Origin: Heterotrichella gracilis
Lineage: Eukaryota > Sar > Xanthophyceae > Tribonematales > Xanthonemataceae
NCBI GenBank assembly: GCA_032358255.1
Contig: JAULBX010025164.1
Location: 62,001 to 126,000, forward strand
Direction of reading: 5' to 3'
DNA: 64,000 nucleotides
The notes beneath the pieces are model-generated. The model was not told the DNA's origin, made no database searches, and was given only the letters and a program-made list of their open reading frames with translations. A program made the translations under genes and the position numbers. Positions 46,031 through 57,712 of the stretch are shown here, piece by piece. Each line of letters opens with the position of its first letter. The stretch's first letter is position 1.

Positions 46031-46828
46031 TGGTCATCAACGGTAAATTTACTAGGGCAGCAGCTGACAGTGTTACAAAGCGTGCTCATCACGTGATTGG
46101 TCACAACCTGTTCATCTCAATTTGAAAAAGGTCTTTCATTTGCCTTTGACTCACCACCGAGGGCCTAGGGATGACATCGTGGCAAATTGAATTTTGAACT
46201 GACAAGGATGAGGACACATTCAATATGTGTGGTGCTGTGAAAGCCTAAGGCTTAGGACATTGTGCCTCAGTGAGGTGACATCAGGATACTACAAGTTGTG
46301 CAGCAACTCAGGAAGGCGCTGGACTTGCATGAATGTCTCGTCGCATTGTACATAGAATACGCACATGATTCTGAATCAGATGTAGCTGGCGCCATACTGT
46401 AACATTATGGTTTAAGCTTTGCCTCAATCACAACCTCGCGCCGTCTTCCAGGTACTGCCAGTGGGCTGGCACTGCCGAACTGCAAGCACGTGTATCAAGG
46501 CCCCTTGATGTGAACCTTTGGCAGGCTGCATAACACTGAGTCTGCACGCCCACGCATGCGAGCTGCTTGAGGCCTACGCAGGCTCCTCCAAGTTGGATTT
46601 TAGTGAATGCATGCATTGCTTCCCAGCGCGGTCCACTAGAATGCTTCTAAAACTACAGAATCTGATCATGATTGCGCACACAATTGTTCACAATAGGCCC
46701 AATCTGCCTCTGTGATGCAGCCTGCTGTCGCAGTGCCGCACCGTGCGCTGAACAGGGCCCCGAGACCCCATGATACCCAGCGCAGCATCCTCGGCAGCCT
46801 CCACCCTAAACCTTTAAATTCCTAAACC
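46031..46828. other. Convergent intergenic region
   Basis: No gene is supported between the TFIIS-like stop and the stop of the next (minus) gene. ACTGTAACATT near 46397-46407 could be an algal-type UGUAA signal for the plus-strand gene. A short duplicated piece of the minus-strand gene's 3' end is seen at about 46778-46800 and 46848-46875 (GACCCCATG, CAGCGCAGCATCCTC.GCAGCCTCCACC), again with CCCTAAA between copies. Confidence 0.5.
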
Positions 46829-49800
46829 CTAAACAGGGGACCCCATGCTCCCAAGCGCAGCATCCTCAGCAGCCTCCACCTTGGCTTGCCACTTGTCACC
46901 CACTCCCCCCACACCACCCCCCACCCCCCCCTCCACACCACACGCCACTGCACCCACCCAGGCTGGCACAGGCGGAACCATCTCGGGGGTACCACTCAGG
47001 CTCCTCCCCTCAAACGCAAGGGGGGCAACATTAACCCCGCCGCCACCCTGGATTGCTCCCACGACGTGACCTGAGGGTGCATCCCCGGGAGGCGCTGCAT
47101 CCCCATCCAACCCCGCCTCGCTGTCTTTGTCCCACAGCATCTCCACCGGCTCATCCCCACCACCACCACCACCACCGCCGCCGCCACCACCCGCTGTAGC
47201 GTAGCTGGGGTTTCCGCTGCTCCCGGGCACTCCAGCCTTGGCCCCTATCCCCTCACCAGCACCCCACAAGCCCTTGCCATCGTTGTAGACCCCCATTTGC
47301 CCCACCAGCCGAGCATCCGGGGCTGCAGCGCCCCCCAGAGTGTCACTCCCCCCTGGGATCTGCCACGGTTCGATGTCCGCGCCATCGCTCGCCGCGGGAG
47401 CCATGGGCTCCCGCAGCCGAGGGGCAAGCACTGTGACGGGGTCTGGTAGGCCTGTGCGTGCGGCATCAGCCGTATCGCTGCTCCCTGGATCGACGTCAAA
47501 GTGGACGCTGCCTTGAGGGCCATGCCCCGCATGACCCTTGCAACTGGCCCCCTCGATTCCGCCAGGTCCTGGAATTTGAGGCGGCTTGCCCCCCTGGATT
47601 TGGACCCCGTTCTGGCCCTCACCATCCGCCTGAAAGGAAAATGTAAAGCGTGTTATTGGGGTCTACAACAGGGCGGAAAAGCAGATAGGGTGAAAACTGC
47701 AGGATGAGTTGCAAATCAGCAGGACAAGCTACAGAATGGACGTGGCAGGAATAGGGCGGGGAAGATAAGTTAATACAACACGAACCATTAAATCAAGGAG
47801 AACTGGCCTGTACCACAGCAGACTCTGAGCAAAACAAAAGCTCTGTAACGAAAGCCACTATAAAGAGACGCATGCGGATGCCCGGCAACAGCAGAGGGAC
47901 AGCTGATCAAAATCAGACTTTAGGGTTTAGGGTGTAGGGTTTAGGATCTCTAGAGTAGACACGGACACCACCCCTCACCTGGTCCATTGGGTGCCGCTCC
48001 TGGGGTGCCATCACCTGGTCAAGCAACTCGGTGCGCGCGGCATCACAAGCCTCGCTGTTGCCAGGCGCAGCATTAAAAGTGACGGGGTCCCCATGCAATT
48101 TGGCCCCCTCAGATTGCACGAATGCAGGGCCCTCCTGCTGTTCTGCCCCCTCCGATTCGACAGGACCAAGCGGCTCAGTTGGGGGGCTGGACGCCTGCAA
48201 ATTACTGCCGATCCCACCGCACTCGGGCCCAGAGTCCCCGGAAATCGCTTTCATGTCCCCAAGGGCAGCGTTTCTGTCCCCGGGAGCCACATTCCTATCC
48301 CCAGGAGTCACATCCCAGGTCCCAGCAGCCATGTCCCCTGGGGATGCAGCCATGTACCAGGGCGCCCGTGGGGACCCGCTGGGTGCGCCTCGGGGAGAGC
48401 CGCTGAGCGCTGAGTTGCCGAGCGCTGAGCCGCCGAGCGTTGAGCTGCCGAGTGCTGAGGCGCGAGGCGAGCCGTGGCAGAACACTGCTGCCGCCACCTC
48501 AGCGGGCAGTGGAGTTTTGTAGTCCCCCACCAGGGCGGGCTGGATGTCGCTCATGCCGTGGATGTGGCGCACCTGGTCGAGCGCCTGCGACAGGGGGTTT
48601 AGGGTGTAGGGTCAATATTATGGTTTCAGTGGCGCCAAATAAAGGAGTACCTCTACTCCAGGATGCACGTTGAAGGGCAAAGCCACTTTACATCCATGCA
48701 ATGCAGTGCATGGTTACATCCCCAGTTCCCTAAGCATATATGCCCTGGCTGGATGACGCTCAGACAATGGATGTGGCGCACCAGGTCAAGCGCCTGAGAC
48801 AGGGGGCACAGCACGGTTCCAAGAAGCAGGGTACACAATTATGGCCCACCTGCTCAATATAACCCTAACCCCTCATCTCCCAAGCTCAACATATTCTTGC
48901 ACCAAACCCACCTTGACCACCTGCGCCTCGTCATCCGCCAGGACCTGCTCAGCAGCCGACACAGCCGTCGCCCGGGTGTCAGACCCAACCTCACGATCAC
49001 CTGCGCTCTGGTTGGGCGCCACTGCCTGCGCAGGCGCCTGGTGCCCTGCGCTGCCCTGGCGGTGGTGCAGGGCAGCCGCAACATCGGCTTCCTCGTCGTC
49101 TGATTCTTCATTCTTGTTTGCATACAGAAACAGGTTACCTGCGAGCAGGGTTTGGCTTCTAGGGCTTGGAGGTTGATGAGTAGGGTTTAGGGATGAGATC
49201 TAGATCTCCTTGACTTACCACATGCACGCGGTGGCACAACCCTCAAGCTTACAATCCATGACCCTGTGGATTGTAAATTTGCGAACACATCTAGATGGCT
49301 ATTGGCTGTTGGCACAAACCTAGAGTTGAAAGCAATAGCACTTTGCGATTATGATTTTTTTCAGTGTACGCACTGGCCCAGCCCAAAACCCTAAAGCCAC
49401 TACCCTAAGGCACTTTGGGTCTATATGGTATATATAACCGTTAGCCCAGCCCTACCTGCAATGGATGGAGGCAGCATCTCAAGCGGCATTGCCGCTTGGC
49501 CTGTGCCCTCATCCACGCCCTTGGTAGCACCAATGTCGCTCCCGCCCACCCCAGCAACCCCACCAAGCTGCCCCGGTGCACCCCCTGGCACGCCCTCCCC
49601 AGCACCCAGCGTCTCCCCCCCTGCTACTCCCTCCTCGTTTCCCCCCGGCTGACCCACACCCCCTGCCCCTCCCCGCGCGCCCAGCTCCGCCATGATATCC
49701 ATCCCCACGGCGTGCACCGCCGAATCTACGGGGATCGACGCCGCCCGCTCGGTCCCCGCCTGGTATTGCAACGTGGTGAGGCTTTCCATCTCTTGCACTG

Positions 49801-50963
49801 TGTGGTGGGCTGTCTCCTGGGCCTGGGTGGCTTCAGGGGTGGGGGGTGGGGCGGGCGGTGGGGTGTGGGTGCGGATGCTGAGGGAGGGGGGTGGGCTGCT
49901 GGGTGCAGCGGTGGGTGGTGGCTGTGGGTGGGTGGTGGTGGGCATGGTGTGCTGGCCGGTGTGGTCTGATAGTAGGTGCTCTGTGGCAGCCTGCGCGATA
50001 AGAAACATAAACAACTGCTTAGGTATATGCATGCCGCCTTGGGACAGCAAGGCGTTAGCAGAAATATAAACAGCCAGCGTAAGCATCGGACCCGCTTTTA
50101 CCCCAGATTCAAAATCCAACCCTCCGTTTCCCTATAACCCTACAATCCAGCCGCAGTAGATTAAACCCTAACCCCTAACCTCACCTGTGCCAGCTGTGAC
50201 ACCACCGCTCCAGCTGAGCCGCTCCCCGAAGCAACCTCATCACGCGCAACCTGCAAAGCCGTTGCAGAAGAGTGAGCATTATAGCAGTCAACAACTCTGT
50301 ATTCATTGTTGATGTGCTTTGTGCCTACATCTTTGAAAGCATATATATCCACCTCTGCAAAACATGAATGACGGACAGATGTAGAAACCAGGACCAAACA
50401 TTATTACCCAATGGCCCCTGCTGGCTTTGCACATAGATGCGCGTACAACAGTTTAGGGATTAGGGTCAAACATTAGGGTTTAGCGTCACCTTGACCGCGA
50501 CATCAAGGGTGCGCTGTATCCCCTCCTGTGCTTCAAGCATTAGGGTTTATGATTTAGGGTTCAAGGTCACCTTGAGCGCAGCATCCAGCGTGCGATTATC
50601 CCCTCCTGTGCCTCAGGGTTTAGGGTTTATAGTTTAGGGTTTACAGTTCAGGGTTTAACGTCATCTTCAGCGCGGTATCCAGCGTGCGCTGTATCCCCTC
50701 CTGTGCTTCGGTCACGTCCTCTGGGGGCAGCTGTGCGGTTTCGGGTTTCGGGTTCAGGGTTTAGGGTTTAGGGTCACCTTGAGCGCGGCATCCAGCGTGC
50801 GCTGAATCCCTCCTGTGCTTCAAGCATAAGGGTTTAGGGTCCACGTTTTAGGGTTTAGGGTCACCTTGAGCGCGGCATCCAGCGTGCGCTGAATCCCCTC
50901 CTGTGCTTCAGTTACGTCCTCTGGGGGCAGCTGGGCGGCCTCGGCTAGCTTGCTCCGAGCTAC
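46829..50963 (-). CDS. Low-complexity acidic protein, function unknown (5' end unresolved)
   Basis: Minus-strand exons 50963-50865, 50250-50185, 49990-49456, 49099-48921, 48584-47979 and 47629-46829 join in phase, giving at least 761 residues; no start codon is assigned. The first recognised exon encodes a helix (VARSKLAEAAQLPPEDVTEA, then QEGIQRTLDAALK). Later parts are Gly/Ala/Pro/Asp-rich with a DDEEADVAAALHH acidic stretch, a more ordered segment ALDQVRHIHGMSDIQPALVG, then repeats of GDRN/GDM type. Two exons share a related segment (NAAPGNSEACDAARTELLDQ versus DVDPGSSDTADAARTGLPDP), suggesting exon duplication. I recognise no family. The exon chain is supported by phase agreement at five junctions. 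Confidence 0.5.
48720..48805 (-). repeat. Copy of an internal exon start (acidic-protein gene)
   Basis: Minus strand from 48797 reads CAGGCGCTTGACCTGGTGCG, CCACATCCATTGTCTGAGCG, then diverges. It repeats the start of exon 48584-47979 (CAGGCGCTCGACCAGGTGCG, CCACATCCACGGCATGAGCG) including its acceptor, about 210 bases upstream on the coding strand. Confidence 0.8.
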
Positions 50964-51062
50964 CTGCGTGGACCAGGGTTTAGGGTCAAGGTTCGAGGGT
51001 TTACGATTGAGGGCAGCTGGGCGGCCTCGGCTAGCTTGCTCCGGGCGACCTGCACGGACCAG
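50480..51062 (-). repeat. Six-fold array of exon ends of one helical exon
   Basis: The exon at 50963-50865 (VARSKLAEAAQLPP...TLDAALK) is followed downstream on the minus strand by four copies of its 3' half plus donor (ends near 50777, 50662, 50571 and 50489), and preceded by one copy of its 5' half plus acceptor (51052-51014). Shared strings are GGATGCCGCGCTCAAGGTGAC and CCTCCTGTGCTTC (plus-strand form). TTTAGGG runs separate the units, which are spaced about 80-110 bases in the tight part. Confidence 0.88.
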
Positions 51063-53525
51063 GGTTTAGGGTGAAGGGTGTAAAAGTTGGGGTTGAGGAC
51101 ACCGCTCAGGCAAGCGTGATCCGGTCAATTTGCAGGCAACCCAAGGCATCGCTGACTGTAATTCATTGAGCAGTGACTACTTGTGGTATGGCAGCAACTG
51201 CAGTAACACCCTTCACCCTAGCGCTATGCCTGCAGTTCCGGTGCTCGCAGTGCACGCGCCTGCTCTAGTGTCTGCAGCGATGCAGTGTCCCCGTTAGCCT
51301 GCAGCTCGAGATCCTCTTTGGTAGCCATCTCTACAGGTGTACAACCACCAGGAGTATCAACCTTGGGCTGCTTCCTCGAGTTGGTAGGTGTCGGTGTAAA
51401 ACTTGCATGCATGCACATGCCGGGGGTTAGGGTTGCAGTTGGGTGAGCTTTTCAAGTTCGAACCAGCGAAGCAGAACTAATGAAAGTCAGGGTGCAGTCT
51501 CGACCAGCGCAGGCAGGAAATCAAGCATACAGATTGAGGTGCAAAAGTGCATGCATGCCCTGCCTTGCAGCTGCCCACCCCCACGTAACAGCGAAGTCAG
51601 TCAGCTTGCAACGCCATGGCACATAGCGTTCAACCACAGTAGACCCACATTGCCTTGTGTCATAAACAGCCCCTTCTCACCTTTAACCACTCGCGAAGTG
51701 CTAGCCTCTGGGTCTCGGAGTGTTGAGCTTTGACAGGCTTCCTGTAGCTAGCTATGTAGGTTGCTTGCGACAAACAAAAAGCTGCGTATCAACGAGGACT
51801 AAGGTGGGAGCTTTGCACTTTCAAAGAACCTATATTGCTTGTAACTCCAGCGAGAAATACAAAGCGTAGGCAGCCGGGGGGCAGCCGGGTTGCGACAGGT
51901 GCTTACTAACAACTATGTTACAACAGGCTTACTAAGCGAGGCCTGGTACGTTCCTCTTGCCACCAAAAAGTGCACGATTAACACGGATCACAGTATCAAT
52001 GAAACCTTCAGATAGAGGGCAACAAGAAGGAAGAAATGAGTTGCGTTCATCACACAAAGCACCCTGACCAATTGCTTAGCTTCGACCTGGCTGGCGCCCC
52101 CCTTTTATAATTATGCTGGGGCCCACATCGAAATTGCCGCTCCACGGTAATTGAGCAGGTGATCCCCAAGTGGCCTCGCCCCATTGTTTTTTACTTTGCC
52201 CATCAGCACTGCTTTTCATTGAATTCTATGGGCTATGAGTCTAGTGGGTGACTCAACAGAATGAGACAGGGCGCGATTAGCTGCGCAGCACATGGCAGCG
52301 CATGGTCACAATTTCGAGTTCTCAATAAAATAATTTGAGATAAATGCACGAAAGTGCAATTGCCACGCAACCAGAGTCTGACCAAACAGATTGGTCATGA
52401 TGCAGCAACTCACGCTGGTTGACCACATGTTTGCATCGTCACTGGCACTTGGGGCCGGTCAGTGGCATTGGATGGCGTCCAGTACGTCCACGTGGAATGC
52501 AATTACAACCATCATCCATTGTGACAACCTTTCATAGTATTTATTGTAACGCAAAAAATATCTGATGATATCCACGTGGTCATAGTATGGGGTGTGGTAT
52601 TCGTTTAGGCCCGCATCCGGATATCCGATGCGGGCCTGTGGAATTCCCCCATGCATGGAGGCACACAGGGGGGGCAAGATGAGTAATATCCCCTCAACAA
52701 TCTGACAGTGGCGGCACTCTGAGAATTGAAGTCAACAAAAAACACTTGTCTTGTGGTGGAGCAAAATAAGCAAAAGCATGCACAGCACTGACACCTGAGG
52801 CGGAGGATAGCTGCTCATATCGCCAACTACATATACTAGGTAAATCAAGCCTGCACGTGCACCAAACTTGGCGGGAATTTGTGCAGCCTTGATCCTGGAA
52901 TAGGAAAGTTGTAAAGACAAGGCTTGCAATAGAGGAGCAGGTTGACAACGGACAGTTATTTGGTGCAGATAACATATTTCCCTGGGGCAGATACCGAAAA
53001 CTGTTGCACACTCGATTGACAACCCAAAAACCCAACAGCAGCCTTTGCCACGCTGCTATACCGCAACTACACAAGATACGTTGGAAAAGCATGTACATAC
53101 TCATGCAAGTGCAACATGCTGCAGGGCCCCCAGGGTTTAGGGGCCCCCAGGGTGTGGAGGGCATGCTGTATTGCACACTGTTGGCCTACAACCTACTGTA
53201 GGGCTGCAGGGCTGCAGGGTTTAGGGGCCCCTGCAGCATGTTGCAGCTTTATGCTAGCTGCCGTCCCCAGAGCCATTGGAGCCTACTTGGCAAGCAATAC
53301 ATGCTACAAATCTAGCATATTTAATTACTAGAACGGGCAATCCCTTGGACAACCATCGAGTTACTCTCCATACACACAGAAGCAAAAGCACAACAAAAGG
53401 TCCCAATCCCTCCCCCAATTCCTTACCAGCTCTTGGACCAGGATAGGACCACAACAAGCCTGCATCATCACATGCTGCCTGTCCTACCATAGGATGTATG
53501 GCGATCCTATAATGTGTGGGGTTCA
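51063..53525. other. Gene-poor region with weak minus-strand frames
   Basis: Most of this 2.5 kb shows nothing I can support. The missing 5' exons of the acidic-protein gene may lie at its left end; a minus-strand frame at 51418-51224 contains MATKEDLELQANGDTASLQT but has no donor. A minus-strand frame at 52677-52459 (YPDAGLNEYHTPYYDHVDII, RYFLRYNKYYERLSQW) has protein-like composition, but no partner exon was found. GC-rich palindrome at 52608-52636. Confidence 0.4.
52608..52636. repeat. GC-rich near-palindrome, 10-bp arms
   Basis: GGCCCGCATC (52608-52617) and GATGCGGGCC (52627-52636) are perfect reverse complements around CGGATATCC. It could form a short hairpin; it lies within a weak minus-strand frame. 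Confidence 0.85.
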
Positions 53526-56500
53526 CTACTTGCCAATTCCCCCTTGCTTGATGCACTCTGGGAGGCGACATATCTTCACAATAGGTATCGCAGAGGCCAG
53601 GGACAGCACCATGGCCAGGGCAAAGGCTCCCCACCTGCAACGCCAAACAAGGCATTCAATTAATTATTCATTAATTGTTCATTCATTAATTGTTCATTCA
53701 TTAATTGTTCATTCATTGATTGGGCATTCAATTGATTATTTCAGGGTTAATGGGGGAGGGAGTGGGGGTGGGGGAGTGCTACCCATTAGCACGGAAGGCA
53801 TATCACCGTAATACATGGAAGTCCAATAGCACTTACGTCCAGGTCCAATGGCCAATAGCACAATTTTAACCATAAACCCTACGCAAGGCTTAACCCTATA
53901 AATAAAAGTCATTTTACAACTTAGATGTAATACAGAACGCACCAGAGGTCCGCGCATTCGTCATACGGGAGGTGGTAGTGCTGGCAGATGGCCTCCGCAG
54001 CCGCGGCAAGGCCGTAGTTGAACAGGAACGGGGACGCAAACCACTAATAATAATAAAACCAGTTTTTTTGGTAGGACTACTGTGCCCAATGCACACAAAG
54101 CCACTCCTATACGGGCCATCCAACGCACCGGAGGTCTGCGCACTCGTCATCCGGGAGGTGGTAGTACTGGCAGATGGCCTCGGCAGCCGCGGCAAGGCCG
54201 TAGTTAAACAGGAAAGGCGACGCAAAACCACTAAAAATAAAAAGAAATGCATTCTTTTTGTAGGACTACTGTGCCCAATGCACACAATACCACTTCTACA
54301 CGGGCCATCCAGCGTACCAGAGGTCCGCGCACTCGTCATCCGGGAGGTGGTAGTGCTGGCAGATGGCCTCGGCAGCAGCTGCAAGGCCGTAGTTGAACAG
54401 GAAGGGGGAGGCCAGTCCCAGCAGGGTGGGGCATGCGAAGCAGAACCACAGGGGGACTTGGTAGGTGATGGCCAACAGCAGGGCTGCCTCAAAGGCATGC
54501 ACGGTGGCGCTGGCGACTCGCTTGACGATGCTCTCTGCCTGCACAAACAATGAGAGACTACAACTTCAAGGGCGCTCAAGCAACAGATGGCGTTCACTGT
54601 GTAAAGTGGGCTGGGTTGTTAGTACAATATTATGATTTTTAAAATAATGGTGCACATGGTGGGCGATGGCCAGGAGCAGGGCTGCCTCAAAGGCATGCAC
54701 GGTGGCGCTGGCGACTTGCTTCACAACGCCCTCTGCCTGCATGACCAATGGGGAATGCTATCCTTGGCGATCATAACAGTATACATAATCACTGGACTGC
54801 CATCAGGTTACTGGGGGGTTGTAAAGGGGTTTCATATTATTCAAATGGACAAAGGGACTTGGTCGGTGATGGCCAGGAGGGCTGCCTCAAAGCATGCACG
54901 GTTGCCCTGGCAACAGACTTGACAACGCTCTCCGCCTGCAGGAAATGAACGGAAAGTAGTATTGATTAACCCAATTTGATTTAAAATTATACTTAGTTTT
55001 ATTAATCAATAAAACAGCCCCTCTCCTTTTCCTGGAAACGGTACCCAACACATCACATATGCCCCTCACCTCTGCGCCCAGCGGTCGCCCCGCCATGCCA
55101 GACATGCCCCGAAGCAGGTGCTCCACAACTGTGGTCATGGCATCAACCACCGCCACGGGCCACTGCTGCCACTGCTGCACCACCGACTCATCCAACGGTA
55201 GAATTATCACAACTCATACAATTCTACTACCAAATGAAAATATCACAGTGCTTCCTTGTTTACAAGCAGTTCTTACCTCTGCGCCCAGCAGTCGCGCCAT
55301 GCCAGACATGCCCCGAAGCAGGTGCTCCACAACTGTGGTCATGGCATCAATCACCGCCACGGGCCACTGCTGCCACTGCTGCACCACCGACTCATCCAAA
55401 GGTGGAATTATCACAACTCATACAATTCTACTACCAAGTGAAAATATCACAGTGCTTCCTTGTTTACAAGCAGTTCTTACCTCTGCGCCCAGCGGTCGCG
55501 CCATGCCAGACATGCCCCGAAGCAGGTGTTGCACAAATGTGGTCATGGTTTCATCCACCGCCACGGGCCACTGCTGCCAATGCCGCACCACCGACTCATC
55601 CAGCACCAGCTGGCTTGTCGACACGTCGTAGATGGCAAATGGCAAGGGCAGGGGCCCCCCAGAAGCCAGCGCGGCAGCTACCTCGTAGGGCTTGTGAATT
55701 CGATCGATGGTGATCCTGGGGCAGGCAGGCGGACACAGTCAGTGGGGTGACTGCAAAGGCCATTTGAACCCTGCATAAGCTTGGTAGCTGGAATGGTGTG
55801 AGTGGCATGCAAAAAATTGCGTAGGCGGCGTTGGGCACCGGGAGGGTCTTGCGAGAAGCCAGCACAGCAGCCACCTAATAAGGCTCCGGTATTCAGTCGA
55901 TGGTGATCTTACAGTGAGCATGGCAAGGGTGCAATTTCACCTTCTCTCCCACGGATCGGGGTTGCAGACAACCCTGCACTTGCTTTATTCTGTGAATAGC
56001 GCCTCGGCTAGAGAAACAACCTGTGGCCCGCAACCCAATCATGCAAGGGAGGGCCCAGCTGCGTTGATAGCGTCAGGGGTGTTGTATATAAACCAGGAAT
56101 TTATTTTACCTGATAGCGTGCACGTGCACCACCCCCCCAAGACCATTTTTGTGTTGGCTGCATATTGAGCTCACTAGTGTGCGCTTCCAGAGGTACAGCA
56201 AAAGCGTGTGCTCATTGGCACACATTCCCTGGCGACTTGCCTGCGGCGAGTGCGTACCTGATGGGGTACAGCAACCGGCCTGTGGCGCGCTCATGCAGGG
56301 CAGCAACCGCGTTGATTGCGCGCACTGGTACAAGCTCCCTTATGACTTTTTCTGCCCTGGCGCCCATGTCCAAGGGTGATGACACCTGGAGGAAGGGCTG
56401 GGCCTGGGTGCGCCTGCCAGACAGAGCAAGGGTTTTAGGGTTTGAACTTTAGGGTTTAGGGTTTTGGCCCAAGCTTTTGGGGCTTGGTTTGATGACACTT

Positions 56501-57712
56501 GGAGGAATGGCTGGTCCTGGGTGCACGTGCCAGGGCAAAGGAAGGGTTTAGGGTTTGGATTTTAGGGTTTTGGGATTTTCGTTGATGACACTTGGAGGAA
56601 TGGCTGGTCCTGGGTGCGCCTGCCAGAGCAGAGCAAGGGTTTTAGGGTTTATAAATCAAGGGTTGTAGGGTTGCGTTGATGACACTTGGAGAAATGGCTG
56701 GTCCTGGGTGCGACAAAGGGTTTGTGTTGATGACACCTGGAGAGTGGCTGGGCCTTAATGTGCCTGCGAGGGCAGAGCAAGGGTTTTAGGGTTTAGGGTT
56801 TAGGGTTTGCGTTCAGCAAACCTCGGGAAGTGGCTGGTTCCAACGCAGGACAAGGACCGGGCTGTGCTTGCTGGTTGGCAGTACGAGGAATCTAGTGTGT
56901 TTGGGTGTGGAGTGCAAAGATAGAGGCTAGCGTTGGCAGTGCTGGGTTCGGTCCATTAGTCATTGCAGTCTTGGCATGTGGTCGTACAACACCCACCCAG
57001 CAACCAATACTGTAACGCACCTGCGAGGTGGCGTGGCCCCTCCTAGGATAGTAAGCAACGCCCCAGAGCGGTGTTTGCTTGCCAAGACGTCGTCAACCGT
57101 CATGTTGAAACCTGCGCACCCACCACAGCTGCTGGCACCCACGACGCACGATGCATGCAAAGGGTTCGCCACACTTGTGCGCCGAAGTCAATGTGCATAA
57201 ACCCACAAAAGCAGACAACAGTGGGTTATGGTTTGTTGCGTGGTTAAGAGGGCGCCACTCCTCTGCGAAAGTCTGCGTAGTAGAAGTCTGCAATGCATGC
57301 ATTCCACACGGCATCTCTCACCTGCGAGCTCGGCGAACTGGAACCTGCGCCCGAACCCCAGGCGGTAGAGGATGCCTTCGATATCCCAGCCCGCACCGGA
57401 CCACTCCCCGACTTGGTGACTCCGAGGCACTGCACCACCCAACTCCTCCCGCTGCAAGCCATCGTCATCCCAAGTGGCAGACCCCCACGTGACCACAGTA
57501 ACGGAGCTCAGGTACACCTTTTGCGTCGTGGGGCAACTCGATGAGGTGAACAAGCCAGGATATTGTGGGATGAGGGACAGGACCATCGCCACACAGGCTG
57601 CTGCTATCGTCACAATCGCCACATGCAGCACCGACTTCTGCATGCATCGAGACGAGGTTCTGCCTGGCCCTATCCCCTGATGCTTGCCGGGAAGCCCGGT
57701 GCTAGCTTCCAT
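53526..57712 (-). CDS. Unrecognised multi-pass membrane protein
   Basis: Six minus-strand exons fit in phase: 57712-57322, 57111-57021, 56413-56258, 55715-55481, 54538-54318 and 53634-53526; 400 residues. Near the N-terminus is one hydrophobic helix (SVLHVAIVTIAAACVAMVLS). The middle is soluble, with GWDIEGILYRLGFGRRFQF, MGARAEKVIRELVPVRAINA and ITIDRIHKPYEVAAALASGG. Toward the C-terminus are further hydrophobic helices (AFEAALLLAITYQVPLWFCF; ACPTLLGLASPFLFNYGLAA; WGAFALAMVLSLASAIPIVK), the motif CQHYHLPDDECADLW, and a short tail RLPECIKQGGIGK. I do not recognise the family. Almost every exon from the third onward has tandem partial copies in the neighbouring intron. Confidence 0.6.
53652..53736 (+). 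repeat. Tandem ATTCATTAATTGTTC-type repeat
   Basis: About five AT-rich units of roughly 15-17 bases (ATTAATTGTTCATTC and variants, drifting to ATTGATTGGGC) lie directly upstream, on the coding (minus) strand, of the last exon's acceptor. They sit in the last intron of the membrane-protein gene. Confidence 0.85.
53943..54043 (-). repeat. Copy 3 of the FNYGLAAAAEAICQ exon half
   Basis: Minus strand: acceptor TTATTATTAG, then WFASPFLFNYGLAAAAEAIC...DECADLW and a GTGCGT donor. The length is 101 bases, so inclusion after the previous exon would shift the frame. Compare 54129-54230 (102 bases) and the real exon 54538-54318. Confidence 0.8.
54129..54230 (-). CDS. Copy 2 of the FNYGLAAAAEAICQ exon half, frame-neutral cassette
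   Basis: Minus strand: acceptor ATTTTTAG at 54231, then a frame encoding GFASPFLFNYGLAAAAEAIC, QYYHLPDDECADLR, then a donor CCG|GTGCGT. The 102-base length and its phase (enters and leaves in phase 2) mean it could be included after exon 54538-54318 without disturbing the frame, duplicating a membrane segment. It is about 90% like the real exon's 3' half. Use is unproven. Confidence 0.5.
54655..54940 (-). repeat. Two copies of the AESIVKRVASATVHAF exon start
   Basis: Minus-strand AEGVVKQVASATVHAFEAAL (about 54738-54665, after a GCAG acceptor) repeats the first part of exon 54538-54318. A more diverged copy (CAGGCGGAGAGCGTTGTCAA) lies at about 54941-54870. Both are upstream of the real exon on the coding strand and break off within about 80 bases. 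Confidence 0.8.
55065..55480 (-). repeat. Two near-identical 204-bp copies of an exon end plus intron
   Basis: The 3' part of exon 55715-55481 (DESVV..WQQWPVAV to MSGMAR.LGAE) with its GTAAGAACTG donor and about 90 bases of intron is repeated at about 55395-55277 and 55191-55073. The intron part (GAATTATCACAACTCATACA) recurs with a period of 204 bases and is nearly unchanged, so the duplication is recent. The copies lack an acceptor. Confidence 0.88.
56415..56825 (-). repeat. Array of ~65-130-bp units from an exon acceptor region
   Basis: The plus-strand string GATGACACTTGGAGGAATGG, then CTGGTCCTGGGTGCGCCTGC and CAGAGCAAGG, recurs about five times (starting near 56378, 56491, 56582, 56678 and 56727), separated by TTTAGGG runs. 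It is the start of exon 56413-56258 with its acceptor. Only the leftmost copy continues into the conserved coding sequence. Confidence 0.85.

Noticed and set aside
50480-51062. CRISPR-like array, suggested by regular short repeats
   Set aside because: Units are exon ends with splice sites and TTTAGGG filler in a eukaryotic gene. Spacers are not unique and unit lengths vary.
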